A stretch of 64,000 bases of DNA from Craspedostauros australis (GCA_026770025.1 JAMXDE010000053.1:1-64000), one strand, 5' to 3'. Positions 42,959-53,364 are shown, numbered from the stretch's first letter. Notes: a model not told the origin generated them from the letters alone. Translations and numbers: made by a program.

Positions 42959-44270
42959 CTATAACTTGGACATCAATTGTTGCTTCTGAATCTTCCCTGT
43001 CCTCACAACGATGCCTTTCGCAATATCCGCAATGGGTTTTGCTTCAAAAGCGATTTCATAAATGGTCCGAATCAGCGGAAACTCGTGCAACAGATTGCGT
43101 CGTTTCAGAATAGTGTAGGCTTCTTCGGTAGTCAACGTCCCCTGCAATTTCTGACCGCGCAACACTTCTGTTTCAATCTGCTGCCACAAGGCCCGACAAT
43201 CGGCTTGCGGCGACTGCCGTCGCCTTGCGAATTGCTCGGCGCACTTGCGATTGCGGCCACCGTAACACGTCGTGATGAGATCGGCCATGCCACAGGATTG
43301 TAGGAATGTGGTATCGTGCACATGCGCAAAGAAGGTGTGACAGAATTTGGCCATCTCGAGCAGACCGACGCGCAGCAAGGCCGCCTTCGTGTTGCCGCCC
43401 AGATCGGGACAGCCATCGATGAAGCCGGCGCCCAAGGCAATGACGTTCTTGAGGGCACCGCAGACCTCGGCGCCGGCGACGTCATGGATGTGGTGGACGT
43501 GGAAATTCATGGCGGGACAATGGAAAGCGAGTCGCGTCGATTCATCGCGGTGACCAAAGTTGGACGCCAAGGTGGATTCGCACATTTGTCCCTTGGCAAC
43601 TTCGTTGGCGACGTTGGCGCCCATGAGGACGCCGCATGAGAAATTGTTGCCCATGGTGCGCTCGATGGTTTTGGAGATGAGGATTGGTTCGCCGGTGTTG
43701 GTGTCGAAGTCTGCGCTCGTGTGGGTGGGTAGGTTAGATGAAGACGAGATGTGAGAGGGAACGAATTATGAGAAGCGCGTATGGGTTGACAGGAGGGGCG
43801 TCCATCGCTCTCGCTTCCTGTTTCCGGTCAACAATTCACAATGACCAAAAGAGAACAACGCACCACATACCACACAACTCACCAAGCCCCTTGATCAAAC
43901 TCACACCACGACACTTGGGATGCGCCGATTTGCGGATGATGGGCAACAGCTTGGGCAAAAATTGATGCGGCAGCACGAAGATAAGCAACGTCGCATCGTG
44001 ACATGCCGAAGCCAGATCGGCGACGGCACGCACGTTGTGCGGCAACTTGATGCCGGGCAGATATTTGATGTTGTGATGATGCTGATTGATGACGTCGGTG
44101 AGTTTGCAATTTGGGCGTTGCGTGATGGGATCTGTGACGTATTCTTCGTAGACCCACATGTTGACATCGTGGTGGAAGCGATCGGGTTGGTTGGCGCAGT
44201 TGATGCCGACGATCTTGGCGATGGCGGAACCCCAGTTGCCGCTGCCGATGATGCAGACTTTGTCCTTCAT
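42959..44270 (-). CDS. GPD: NAD-dependent glycerol-3-phosphate dehydrogenase, C-terminal SKL
   Basis: It reduces dihydroxyacetone phosphate to glycerol-3-phosphate with NADH, linking glycolysis to glycerolipid synthesis. Exon 1 is 43883-44270 and exon 2 is 42959-43711. The 171-nt intron has a GTGAGT donor, and joining gives [15 protein letters not shown], matching the family's KGxDxGxxGLxLIS. Motifs are [16 protein letters not shown] (NAD-binding), [34 protein letters not shown] with the catalytic Lys, and [16 protein letters not shown]. The total length is 379 residues, normal for the eukaryotic enzyme. It starts directly at the Rossmann fold, so there is no plastid or mitochondrial leader. 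The last three residues are Ser-Lys-Leu, the canonical peroxisomal targeting signal type 1. Confidence 0.9.
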
Positions 44271-44891
44271 GTTGGCGGGTGTGGTCTGTGGTGGCGAAGT
44301 GCATTGATGATTGTGATGATGAATATGAAAGTTGTGAAGGAGATTGATGAGTATATGAGATGATGACAATGATGATGATGACAATTCAAGTACGGCGGTT
44401 CATCGACTACACGCGCTGCGCAAAATGTGAGCGCATTTGCTTGTTGATCTCTGCTCCATCTTCAACAAGATCCATCCCCAAGTCCTCGTACAGGGCAGAC
44501 CCTCATTGAAAAGACGCTCGGGTTGCGCAAACCCACCTTCATCCCTGCAGCGTGACAGTCACAATGGGAGTGTGTTAAATCGTGTACCCGAGAGAAGTCC
44601 CCTCCTGTGGGATATATGTGTGTGTGCTTGCTTTGATACGCGTACTCGTCGTGCGCTGGGTGGTTCCCTGATGGTGATCGACAATGGACCAAATGTGATG
44701 ATGACGAGGAAGATGACGAGCAAGTTGAATGTGGTTGTTGGTGGAGACAAGTTGAAGTGTTGTGGCTCGTCTGCGTGTTTGTTGCAGTTGTCGCATGCGA
44801 CATGCAAAGGACACGACGATTTGCATCCGACCAAGAAAACTGCGCGCCAAGAACATTCCCACCGAACGCCATGTGCATTGTTGTGCCGCTC
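44271..44891. other. Intergenic between GPD and the LINE, no gene supported
   Basis: Repetitive GATGATGAT runs (about 44345-44380). It holds the promoter of the dehydrogenase. Before the LINE arrived it was part of the region upstream of the J-domain gene. Confidence 0.4.
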
Positions 44892-44908
44892 CTCGGAAGC
44901 ATCGCACA
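44892..44908 (+). repeat. Target-site duplication, left
   Basis: CTCGGAAGCATCGCACA is identical to 53348-53364 and flanks the LINE. Seventeen bases is within the usual range for LINE insertions made by an apurinic-type endonuclease. Confidence 0.9.
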
Positions 44909-45044
44909 TATATATCTATATATCACACGGATTCTAACTGTTAGGTCATGCGCCGGGGGCGCTTTGATTCCGCCTCGTTTATTCTACGTGTCAGCACGCA
45001 GCGGGAACGGATGCATATGTGTTGCTTCTGTGTGTCGTGGGCTA

Positions 45045-48000
45045 TCATCGCTGAGAATGCGGTTCCCGCAGCGGCTGGTTGTTGGGAGTGCCTTCGTGTG
45101 GTCGGGTACGGGCGTTGCGGCTAGTGTTGCTCATCCAGTTCACCAGCACCTTGTCGATGGGCGGAGCGGAGTCGCCGAGGCTCTGGCGCAAGGCCTGGAC
45201 CCAGGGGATGACCTGGCTGGCCGCCTCTGTGCTGGGGGGGCGTTCCCAGAGCGGGCGCAGCACCGCTGGTATGGTGGACGGTGCCTGCGATTGCAACGCT
45301 TGGAAGTACTGGAGCAATACTGGTGTCATGTCGTCTTGCGTCATGGCTGCCTTAGTGTCGTTCCGATCCTGCCACTGGGCCAGCACTGCGTGCCACAGGG
45401 TGTTGGTGACGCTGGCCTGCCAGTCATGGAGCAATCGCGGGGCCCGTCTGCAGCGGTGAGGCGCCATGGGCGGCGCCTGTGATCTCCACTGAACGGCCCA
45501 TCCTCCCCAAACCATTGCATTCCAACCCACCTTGCTCTGGTGCAGCTGTATGTCCCTGGTGGGAGAGTCTCTGATGCCGGACGGTGGGAGGCCCCCTGTG
45601 GTGATGCGTTGTATGGCTGTGCACACTAGCTGGGCGACGGCCAGTGGCGTCGTTGGCGGTCGCACGATTGACCGCACCTTCTGTATCGCCTTGGCCCAGA
45701 TAGCTTGGCTGGACAGGCCGGGGCACATGATGATGTGGGAGTTGTCCTCGGACCTCCCGCATCGGGGACATCGGTCCGTCGTCGTCTGCTGTCTCCTGGC
45801 CATATTCTTCCCGCTGGCGCTGGTGCCAGTCATGAGTTTGAGCAGGGTGCGCCGCTTGCCGCCCTTCCATTTCCGTGAGACGGAGCGTAGGGGCGCCCAG
45901 TCCACCTCGGCTGGCTGGCTTTGGCCCCACCTGCTACACCATTTGGCTTGGACGTCGTTCCGATGGAGAGCTTTGTAGATGGTCCAGTAGTTCAGATCGG
46001 AGATGGTGCCGCTTGCGGTGCGCAGGTGCCATCCACCTGTCTGTATGACCAGCTCTGGGGCCTGCGGTCCGTGGACGGCGAAGGCTGCTGCCCAGCGATG
46101 TCCCGCGTGCTTGTCGGCTAGGACATTCATTACCTCCCAGTCCGACAGCAGACGGCCGTCGTCGTCGGCGTGGCCTTGGACCTCCTGCTGTTGGAACCGT
46201 ACTGGCGATTCCCGCAGACATCGGACCAGCTCCGACCAAAGGTCGTAATCTGGTTTGTTGGGGTCCGGCCATAGGGATGGATCGGCGGCGCGCAGTGCCC
46301 TGTTGTTGTCGCACGCGATCGTCGCCGCTCCCTGTATGCCTGCCCACTCTGCTACCGAGGTGATGATCCACACCGACATTAGAACGCCGGCAAGTTCCGA
46401 TCGGTTGGAGTCGGTGGCGTGCGACCCGATTGGCACTTCGGCAGTTGCGACAATTTGGTGGTCCTCGTCGTTTGGGGCCCGTTGGATGACGGTGGCTGCA
46501 GTTCCTTGGCTGTTCTTGGCCGATGCGTCACTGCAGGCCGAGTACGTGCCTGCTGCGATTGCCTGGACTAAGCGGTGAATGCTGCCATGGACTTGTATGT
46601 CGGACAGCATATGCGCCGCCGCTGGCCCTTTGCTTCGAAACCATTCGCGCAGCGTGGAGGGAGGTTGTGGTCTTCGGATTTGCCCTTGAGATACGATGAC
46701 CATGCCCGACCGCCTGGGCGCTCGGTCAATGACTGTGGCTGGTTCCTGGTCGGCCCCGTCAGTTGTGGCAGCCTGGCCTGGCAGTGTTACCGTCCCGTCT
46801 GGTCGTAGGGTGGCGCGTCGCCTTGGGGTGGTTAACCACGGCCCCAGCTTGTGTCTCACATGCCATCCCGGTCTGTCTGTAGCTACTAGTGCCTGCAGCA
46901 CTTGGTCCCATGCCTCCCAGGCCTTCTTGGAGACTCCTCCCACCACTGGCCACCTCGTGACTCCGGCTGGTAGTCGGGAGTGTTGGAGGATGCGGGATCG
47001 TACTTGGTCGCCTTGGGCGGTGGCGATGTCCGATAGCCAGAGCACTCGCAGATACAGTCTGGCTACGTTTGCCAACGCCAGCGTGGAGCAGTGCACCCCT
47101 GCTCTGATGGCAAGGTGCATGACGAGCTCGTCGCCGTCTCGCGGGGGCCTTGCCTGGTGCCTTTGTTCTGTCATGATGATACCCAACTCTGTCGCTGATT
47201 GGAATGTGTTCTGCCACCATGTGGCTGCGGTCCAGGCTTTCCACTTCGTCTCTGTTTGTTGGAGACGCCCAGGCAACCCTGTCCACAACTCCAAATGCCT
47301 CAGGGACGTCCGCAGTAGCTTGCCAGTGTCGGTGGGCTGCTCAAAGTGTCGCATGATCGTCGACAGGTGGGCGATCACTTGATTGGTGTGGAGGTGTTGG
47401 ATCCCCATTCCCATATTGTCGGTGTGCCCGAACACGTAGTCTCTCGCGATGGTTCTGGCAACGCCCATGGATGGTAGGGCAGTGGTGAGGGCTGCACTCA
47501 TGATTGCCTCCCATTGCGGTCGGGACATGGTTGTGGCTGGGGAGGAGTATGCGAGGGCGGGCCACAGCACTGACTTCGTGGCGATTTCGACGTCCTGCTT
47601 GTGGATTCGGGATGTGCGGATTTTGTTGGCCCACTCTCTTGACTTCTGTAAGAGATATGACGCGTGCTCCGTTTGCCGTCCATCTCGTCGCGACACCATA
47701 CCCAGGTACTTGGATGCTGACCTGGGGCTGGAGACTGCCAGTTGAGTGCGTCTGCCTGTGGGGTTGCGCATGTGAAGGCTTTGGGTTGGAGCGGCGAGGT
47801 CGTACACCCATTTGACTCGGTTCCATTTGAAGCGTATCAGTTGCCAGAAACTTTTTGACGGCTCCAATGCTCCTCCCGTGGCTGTCAGCAGGTCGTCCCA
47901 GCTGCTCACTGTTGTCTGGAACATTGCTGCTTGCTCGTTTGGGCGCGCTGTCGGCAGGCTGTGCATGACGTTGGTGTCGTCAACGTACGCGGTGCCAACT

Positions 48001-50651
48001 ATCGTGTGTTGCTCGTTGGTGACGGGGTTGGGCACTCGGAGTCCATGTCCTTGTGACCGCATGTGGTCTATGATGGCTGAGCTGATGAGTAGCCAACCGG
48101 TTGGTGCCGATCCGAGTCCTTGCACGAGGCCCTGCAGGTGGTTGCGGCGCTGTTTGCCCGAGTACGATGCTTCTGATGTTCCGGCCGCTGTGCGGATTCT
48201 GTGTGTCATAGACTGGAGCGTGTTGAGTGTGCTGGCGATTGGCGGCGTGGGTACTCCCTGTCGTTGAAGGGCCAGGCTGAAGATGGAGTGGGCGATGCGG
48301 TCGTAGCATCCTTTCGCGTCGTTCGAGCATACCGCATAGTGTTCGCCGGTGACTCTGTGGATGTCGTCGATTAGCACTGAGTTGAGCAAGACCTCTTGGG
48401 CCGTGTGGGCCTTTCTGCTGCCGTATTGTTCGGCTGCAATGGTGCCTTGTGTCTCAGCATGGGCGCGGGCTTGCTTGCCCAGGAGGCGATTATTCATGTT
48501 GAAATCGCCCTCCATGAGTCCAATGGTCCGGGTCTTGGTGACGGAGAGATCTCCAGGCTTCTTACGGAGCTGGATGTCCACGCATTGTTGCCATCTCTTG
48601 AGGCTGTACCCTGTGCGATACGGGATCTCGCGCAGGATGGCATCGATGGTTGCCAGTGTTGTGTCGGTAGCATTCACTTTCCAACACCCAAAGTGGACTC
48701 CTGACGGCCCGGACGAGGTGCTCTCCTTGATCTTTGCCCATCCTCGGGAGTGGTCTGACGGACTAATCTGGAGTTGGCTGGGGTTCCACTCCGTGGCTGC
48801 CGCAGGTTGTTTGAGTGCCTGGAGGAGGTCCCGGGTGTTAGTCTCGATTTGAGTTGGGACGATGCCTTGGAGCACAGCAGTGGCTGCGGCGTTGGTGCTG
48901 TATCGCCCGAGCGAGTGTTTCAAGGGCCTTTGGCATACTTCCGCTCTCCATGCCTGGCTGTACTTGTCCACATTGTTGTTGCAGCATGCTTTGGCAACGT
49001 CTTCAACCTTCGTGAGGAGCTGGCTGTTTCCTCCGGGGCCGTTTCCTCCGGGGCCGTTGTCCACCACAATCGAGACTTGCGCGTCGGATCCATCCGCCTG
49101 TAGCGACCACTTGATGCGTCTGTATGTGGCCTTGGTCTCTTCGCGCTGGAGTATTTGCGCTCGGTATTTTGACGTGTCGCGCCCTGATCGAGTTTCTTCC
49201 TCTTCATCTCCCGCCAGGAACGTCCATCTGTGGTTGTCTGCGTTGCGTTTCTCTTGTTTGTATGCTTTCCATGCCGCGTTCTTGCGTTGCTGCATTTCTA
49301 CCGTCGTCATGCCCCTTGTGCGTACTGTCAACTTGGCCTTCTTTTTGGCTTTGTCGATGGTCCGTCCGTGGATCTGGTGTCCCTTTCGGCGTTTGATGCT
49401 GAGGGTCCAAAACTGGTGCTCCCAGTGCAGCTTCGCCATTAGTGGGGAGAATGGCACATGTCCTGCACGCACTTTCCGGCACTTGCGTTCTGCTTGCAAC
49501 ATTGCTGTCACTCTGTCGTTGTCCAGAGCCTCCAGCTGCCGGGCCTGGTGCGGCGATATCGGGCCTGCTCCGATTTCGTCGTTGAGCGTCTGTGCCCGTT
49601 GTAGGAGTTGGAGTGCTTCTGCTTGGGTGGTGTAGGCTTGCTTGTATTTCCGCACTGTTGCTGGTTGGTTCATCTGGAGTCTGCGACCACGGAACGGCGT
49701 TGTAGGCATTTTGGTGGGCCCAAAGAGGCTGACTTCGCCCACGTCCATCCATATCGTCCGGTGATCCCAGCTGCCGTAGGGTGTGGCGCCAAGTTGTGTC
49801 GGCCTGACATCGCTCGTGGTCCACATGCCGTCGATGGGGATGTTGCTCCTGTTTCTGATCATCGTAGCGTAGGGTTGTGTTATGGTCGTGGTGTGGTGTT
49901 CTTGGAGCCCTGCCGATGACATCATGTTGGCCATTTTGGACCTCCTGATATCCATGTTCACGTCTCCTCCGATGACGACTGACTCCCCTGCCTGTTTCCA
50001 TTGCATTATTTGGGCGCTGAGGTCTTGGATGAGGAGGTTTATGGGGTCTAACGTGGACTGTCGCTGCGCAGCTCGGACGGTTTGTTGGTTGTAGACTGTG
50101 CCCGCGGTGTGCGTCGATTTGGTGGGGACGTAAATCGACACTGCGCGGACCTTAATGCCCTGCCTGCCTTGTAGGAGCACGCTCGCCCACCTTCCGCACT
50201 TTTCTGGGTCGTTGTCTTGGGCGAGGACTCTTCCTGCGATTTTTCCATGTACCACTATCGCCGTGCCACCCCATTGTCTCGGGCTGTGGTTCGTTGTGTG
50301 GCAGTGGGCCGCGCTCGTCTTTGTCATCTTCAGATGCTGGTCTGCTCTGCGGCTTAGGGTTGCCTCTGTGGATATTTGGCTCCAGTTGAGGCCGACTTCT
50401 GTGAGCATGAGGATGTCTATCTTGTGTTGCTTGATTGTTTGCCATAGGTCGTCGTTCTTTGGATCTGTGGCGTCCGGTGGTATGCTGCCTACGTTGAGTG
50501 CAGCTATTCTGATTTGGGTGGTCGGTTTGTTGTCCGTCCGTTGCCCCAGGTGTTGTAGTTGGTCGTTCGAATCATCCAATCTCGAGCGTCCGGTGTTGTT
50601 GGGTCCGTCGCGGTTCGGGCTGGACTGTGCCCGCATGTGGCTGACTATCAT
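45045..50651 (-). CDS. LINE ORF2: endonuclease, reverse transcriptase, RNase H, 1868 aa
   Basis: This polyprotein nicks target DNA and reverse-transcribes the element RNA. Residues about 45-300 are an AP-type endonuclease: RIAALNVGSIP, the catalytic Glu in LTEVGLNW, GGDVNMD, and the SWDHRTI end motif. Reverse transcriptase follows, with SNDAKGCYDRI (motif A) and the catalytic YVDDTN (near residue 897). Later come an RNase H domain (CSDASAKNSQ, NRSELAGVLMSV, LADKHAGHRW) and a zinc-knuckle-like CPRCGRSEDNSHIIMC. The frame has no internal stop. Its ATG at 50651 overlaps the stop of ORF1 as ATGA, suggesting coupled termination and restart of translation. Confidence 0.93.
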   Translation of the reverse strand: MIVSHMRAQSSPNRDGPNNTGRSRLDDSNDQLQHLGQRTDNKPTTQIRIAALNVGSIPPDATDPKNDDLWQTIKQHKIDILMLTEVGLNWSQISTEATLSRRADQHLKMTKTSAAHCHTTNHSPRQWGGTAIVVHGKIAGRVLAQDNDPEKCGRWASVLLQGRQGIKVRAVSIYVPTKSTHTAGTVYNQQTVRAAQRQSTLDPINLLIQDLSAQIMQWKQAGESVVIGGDVNMDIRRSKMANMMSSAGLQEHHTTTITQPYATMIRNRSNIPIDGMWTTSDVRPTQLGATPYGSWDHRTIWMDVGEVSLFGPTKMPTTPFRGRRLQMNQPATVRKYKQAYTTQAEALQLLQRAQTLNDEIGAGPISPHQARQLEALDNDRVTAMLQAERKCRKVRAGHVPFSPLMAKLHWEHQFWTLSIKRRKGHQIHGRTIDKAKKKAKLTVRTRGMTTVEMQQRKNAAWKAYKQEKRNADNHRWTFLAGDEEEETRSGRDTSKYRAQILQREETKATYRRIKWSLQADGSDAQVSIVVDNGPGGNGPGGNSQLLTKVEDVAKACCNNNVDKYSQAWRAEVCQRPLKHSLGRYSTNAAATAVLQGIVPTQIETNTRDLLQALKQPAAATEWNPSQLQISPSDHSRGWAKIKESTSSGPSGVHFGCWKVNATDTTLATIDAILREIPYRTGYSLKRWQQCVDIQLRKKPGDLSVTKTRTIGLMEGDFNMNNRLLGKQARAHAETQGTIAAEQYGSRKAHTAQEVLLNSVLIDDIHRVTGEHYAVCSNDAKGCYDRIAHSIFSLALQRQGVPTPPIASTLNTLQSMTHRIRTAAGTSEASYSGKQRRNHLQGLVQGLGSAPTGWLLISSAIIDHMRSQGHGLRVPNPVTNEQHTIVGTAYVDDTNVMHSLPTARPNEQAAMFQTTVSSWDDLLTATGGALEPSKSFWQLIRFKWNRVKWVYDLAAPTQSLHMRNPTGRRTQLAVSSPRSASKYLGMVSRRDGRQTEHASYLLQKSREWANKIRTSRIHKQDVEIATKSVLWPALAYSSPATTMSRPQWEAIMSAALTTALPSMGVARTIARDYVFGHTDNMGMGIQHLHTNQVIAHLSTIMRHFEQPTDTGKLLRTSLRHLELWTGLPGRLQQTETKWKAWTAATWWQNTFQSATELGIIMTEQRHQARPPRDGDELVMHLAIRAGVHCSTLALANVARLYLRVLWLSDIATAQGDQVRSRILQHSRLPAGVTRWPVVGGVSKKAWEAWDQVLQALVATDRPGWHVRHKLGPWLTTPRRRATLRPDGTVTLPGQAATTDGADQEPATVIDRAPRRSGMVIVSQGQIRRPQPPSTLREWFRSKGPAAAHMLSDIQVHGSIHRLVQAIAAGTYSACSDASAKNSQGTAATVIQRAPNDEDHQIVATAEVPIGSHATDSNRSELAGVLMSVWIITSVAEWAGIQGAATIACDNNRALRAADPSLWPDPNKPDYDLWSELVRCLRESPVRFQQQEVQGHADDDGRLLSDWEVMNVLADKHAGHRWAAAFAVHGPQAPELVIQTGGWHLRTASGTISDLNYWTIYKALHRNDVQAKWCSRWGQSQPAEVDWAPLRSVSRKWKGGKRRTLLKLMTGTSASGKNMARRQQTTTDRCPRCGRSEDNSHIIMCPGLSSQAIWAKAIQKVRSIVRPPTTPLAVAQLVCTAIQRITTGGLPPSGIRDSPTRDIQLHQSKVGWNAMVWGGWAVQWRSQAPPMAPHRCRRAPRLLHDWQASVTNTLWHAVLAQWQDRNDTKAAMTQDDMTPVLLQYFQALQSQAPSTIPAVLRPLWERPPSTEAASQVIPWVQALRQSLGDSAPPIDKVLVNWMSNTSRNARTRPHEGTPNNQPLREPHSQR

Positions 50652-53260
50652 GGTGACTGTCCTCCATTGGGCTGCGGAGGGTCGCCGTTGGGTTTGCCGA
50701 GTTCCCTTCTGAGTGCTTGGACCTGTGCGAGCAGCTGGGCTTCCCGGGATTGCTGTTGGCTGTACCTTGTGTCGGATCCTGTGCGGAGTATCCCTTCGGG
50801 GCTGGCAGAGTCGTGATGGGGAGCTCGTTCTGTCTGCTCGGTCTCCGTCTGTTGGTTGTCGGTCTCCTGCCTGGGAGCTGCTGTGTACGCTGAGTCGATT
50901 GACCGATTGGTTGTGCCAATTGTCGAGTTTGGGTTGAAGATGCTTCTGTTGTCGAGAGCTGCCGGTCGGTGGGTGGTGGGCATCATGTCAGGGATGTTGG
51001 TGATAATCACACTGGCGGGGAATTCTTCGTCGGCGATGTCTTCGAGGTTGTGGACGTCTGGAGATGTGTAATCGTTTGTGGCCGGGTCGTGCACGATGTT
51101 GAGGCTGGCGATCCACACCTCCGGACTGAACCATTTCTCGGCCTTCTCCCCCACTTTGTGACGTGCGATTGCTGGCAGCAGGCTCATGTAATGCTTGGCT
51201 TCCTCTTGATATTCGGGAAAAGAGTGTGCCACTACTTGGTCATCGGTGCCTCTTGCGCGGTCCACGCTGTGAAAGATTCGCTTGCCTTTGTCGTTGGTCT
51301 CTCTGAGGATTAGCTTTCTGAGTGTGATGGACTTGTTGTCGCGACCTTTGACCTTTTTGTCGAGGTGGATCACACCATCGGCGTCGGAATATTCGATCAC
51401 TGACAGTATGGCTTGGTGTTTGGCCACCAGTCCCTCTCTGAATTCGGCCTTTTTCCGTGACATCTGCTCGTATTTTTTGTCGGGCAGGAATCTGAAGTTG
51501 GTGGCTCCTGGGCGTTCTTCTCTGGTGTTGAACAGGTTGGCGACCGCGGTGACTGCATTGTATGCTTGCGACCGCTCGACTTCGAGTTTGACCGCCCTCC
51601 ATGGTTGCACCGTCCAGTGCCTCTTGCCTTCTCTGTACTTCTCTCTGGTTTCTGTGCTGACCTGAACGATGTTCTTGATCTTGCCTCCCACTCGGACTTC
51701 GCTGTTGTTGCGGCGGAGGTTCCTGTTGATGATGTCAACCGTGCCGTCGACGTCGGTGAAGCCTCCGGAGTACAGCAGGAATCCGATTTCTTTGACTTCC
51801 TCTGCGTCCTGGAGTTGAGCTTCGTATAACCCCTCGTGCTCGTTGTAGTAGTAGGCGTTGAGTTCTGAGTTCCTGTCGGCCGTGATGTCAAATGGGTTCT
51901 CTCTGGTAGTGATGCGCACTTTGGCGTAGGTGATTCCTGTTGCTCCTGAAGGGGCTCGAAGTCCAGGGAAGAAGGTTCGGAGTTCGTCCATCCTTTCTGG
52001 GATCTGTCCGGAGTGTGCAATGTGCGGTCCTGTGTTGCTGGACTCTCTCCACGGCAGTATCACTGCAGACGGGTCAATTCTCCGGACTTGTCTGAACCAG
52101 CGTCGGATGCGGTCTCGGACTGCTGCCGTCGTGTCTTCCTCTGTTCGGTCAACATTGAGTTTGATGGTGAACCGGGTGGTGAACTCATGTCTTGGCGGCG
52201 CTATCTTCGTTTGCGATGTGTTGGACTCCTCGTCGGAGCTGACTGAGTGGTCGTCTGTCCTTGTTGTCGTTGGTGGTTGGCGGTTCTTGCTTTGTCGGGT
52301 GTTGGTGACGCCTGAGTCTGTGGACGTGTCGCTGCCTTGCGCTGACCCTGTGGACTGTGAGCTTCCTCTGCTTTGTTGGCTGACCTGGTGCGAGTTCGTG
52401 GTGTGTCTCGGTGATTTGAATCTGGTCCTTTTCGTTGGCTGTCTGCTGGTGTATGAGTCACTATCGGTGCTGAGCGATTCTGTGTTCAGATGTGTTGGCA
52501 TTGACGCCGCTGCTGGTCCTTTCGATTCGTTGGGGTCGGTAGGGGAGTCCTCGTTGGTGTGTAATGTCAGCCCTTCCATGCCTGTCTCGTTGTCGTCTGC
52601 GTCTTCGGCAGGTGCTGCTCCCAGATCGTAGTTGGATCCGAGGACTCGGTTAGCCGCTTTCCAGACTTTGACTGCTCTGGCGCTTTTCACTGTGCCGTTG
52701 CTGTTGAGATGGGCGCGGAACACTTCGTGCGGGTTGGTGGATGCCACGTTTAGCACGAACTGTAGGAGGCGCATTCTCGTGGGGTCTTTGTTGGGCAGTG
52801 TGATCGGCCCGAAAGCGGTTACTCTGCCGTCAGCCAGGTCTCTGAAAAAGTGTTCCCATTGCTTGGTTGTTGGATTCTCTCGATCTGCGGTTGCTTCGTC
52901 TTTATTGTACCATATCGCTCTTGCTCTCCATGCTGCCTTTGCGGCTCTGTCGATGGATCCGTCGCTGGTGGCTTTCTTGAATGGCTCTACTTCGACGCCT
53001 GTCTTGTTGGCTGCTGTCTTGAATGTATTGGATCGGGGCCTGTATGTGATGGACACGTCATCTGGATCGTCCTCCTCCATTCCGCCGTCGTACGGGATCG
53101 CTCTTTTTGCTTGTCTTCGGGCTCGGTGTTGGTTGCTTGCATCTATACTTCCTTTGGCTGGGGGTTTGTCGGGCTCCTTGGGCGGAGGCTTCAAAGTTGG
53201 TGCTACCTCGGGTTCGGTCTCTTCGCGATGGCTCGTGTTGGGTTGGTTGTTCGAAGTCAT
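50648..53260 (-). CDS. LINE ORF1 protein, 870 aa
   Basis: This is the presumed nucleic-acid-binding ORF1 of the LINE, translated from the first ATG of the element (53260). The N-terminal 80 residues are Pro/Lys/Glu-rich, and residues about 220-350 are a Ser/Thr-rich disordered region. The middle, about residues 360-780, looks folded (TTRFTIKLNVDRTEE, VTAVANLFNTREERPG, KVKGRDNKSITLRKLILRE). The C-terminus has a probable coiled coil (QQSREAQLLAQVQALRREL). No gag zinc knuckle or RRM is obvious, and I recognise no named family. At 870 residues it is longer than most ORF1 proteins. The frame is intact. Confidence 0.8.
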   Translation of the reverse strand: MTSNNQPNTSHREETEPEVAPTLKPPPKEPDKPPAKGSIDASNQHRARRQAKRAIPYDGGMEEDDPDDVSITYRPRSNTFKTAANKTGVEVEPFKKATSDGSIDRAAKAAWRARAIWYNKDEATADRENPTTKQWEHFFRDLADGRVTAFGPITLPNKDPTRMRLLQFVLNVASTNPHEVFRAHLNSNGTVKSARAVKVWKAANRVLGSNYDLGAAPAEDADDNETGMEGLTLHTNEDSPTDPNESKGPAAASMPTHLNTESLSTDSDSYTSRQPTKRTRFKSPRHTTNSHQVSQQSRGSSQSTGSAQGSDTSTDSGVTNTRQSKNRQPPTTTRTDDHSVSSDEESNTSQTKIAPPRHEFTTRFTIKLNVDRTEEDTTAAVRDRIRRWFRQVRRIDPSAVILPWRESSNTGPHIAHSGQIPERMDELRTFFPGLRAPSGATGITYAKVRITTRENPFDITADRNSELNAYYYNEHEGLYEAQLQDAEEVKEIGFLLYSGGFTDVDGTVDIINRNLRRNNSEVRVGGKIKNIVQVSTETREKYREGKRHWTVQPWRAVKLEVERSQAYNAVTAVANLFNTREERPGATNFRFLPDKKYEQMSRKKAEFREGLVAKHQAILSVIEYSDADGVIHLDKKVKGRDNKSITLRKLILRETNDKGKRIFHSVDRARGTDDQVVAHSFPEYQEEAKHYMSLLPAIARHKVGEKAEKWFSPEVWIASLNIVHDPATNDYTSPDVHNLEDIADEEFPASVIITNIPDMMPTTHRPAALDNRSIFNPNSTIGTTNRSIDSAYTAAPRQETDNQQTETEQTERAPHHDSASPEGILRTGSDTRYSQQQSREAQLLAQVQALRRELGKPNGDPPQPNGGQSP

Positions 53261-53347
53261 TTTGCTTTGCTGTTGTTTGTGTTGTGTTAGGGGATTAATT
53301 AGTTTTTATTTTTCTTTGGTTTGGTTTGTCGGAATTCCGAATCTATT

Positions 53348-53364
53348 CTCGGAAGCATCGCACA
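53348..53364 (+). repeat. Target-site duplication, right
   Basis: The second copy of CTCGGAAGCATCGCACA, on the 5' side of the LINE. The host sequence continues as ACATCAGGCACC, which before insertion followed 44908. Confidence 0.9.

Larger units (their letters stand above)
44909..53347 (-). mobile_element. Full-length LINE retrotransposon, 8,439 bp
   Basis: This non-LTR retrotransposon lies between perfect 17-bp target duplications. Its 5' end is at 53347 and its 3' end at 44909. Two long intact ORFs (870 and 1868 codons) overlap by ATGA. The 5' untranslated region is only 87 bp and the 3' one 136 bp. The 3' tail is a short TATATA-type repeat rather than poly(A). The presence of an apurinic endonuclease, reverse transcriptase and RNase H places it in the I/Tad/R1-like part of the LINE tree; the precise clade is not determinable by eye. 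Intact ORFs and a perfect target duplication point to a recent, possibly active, copy. Confidence 0.92.
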
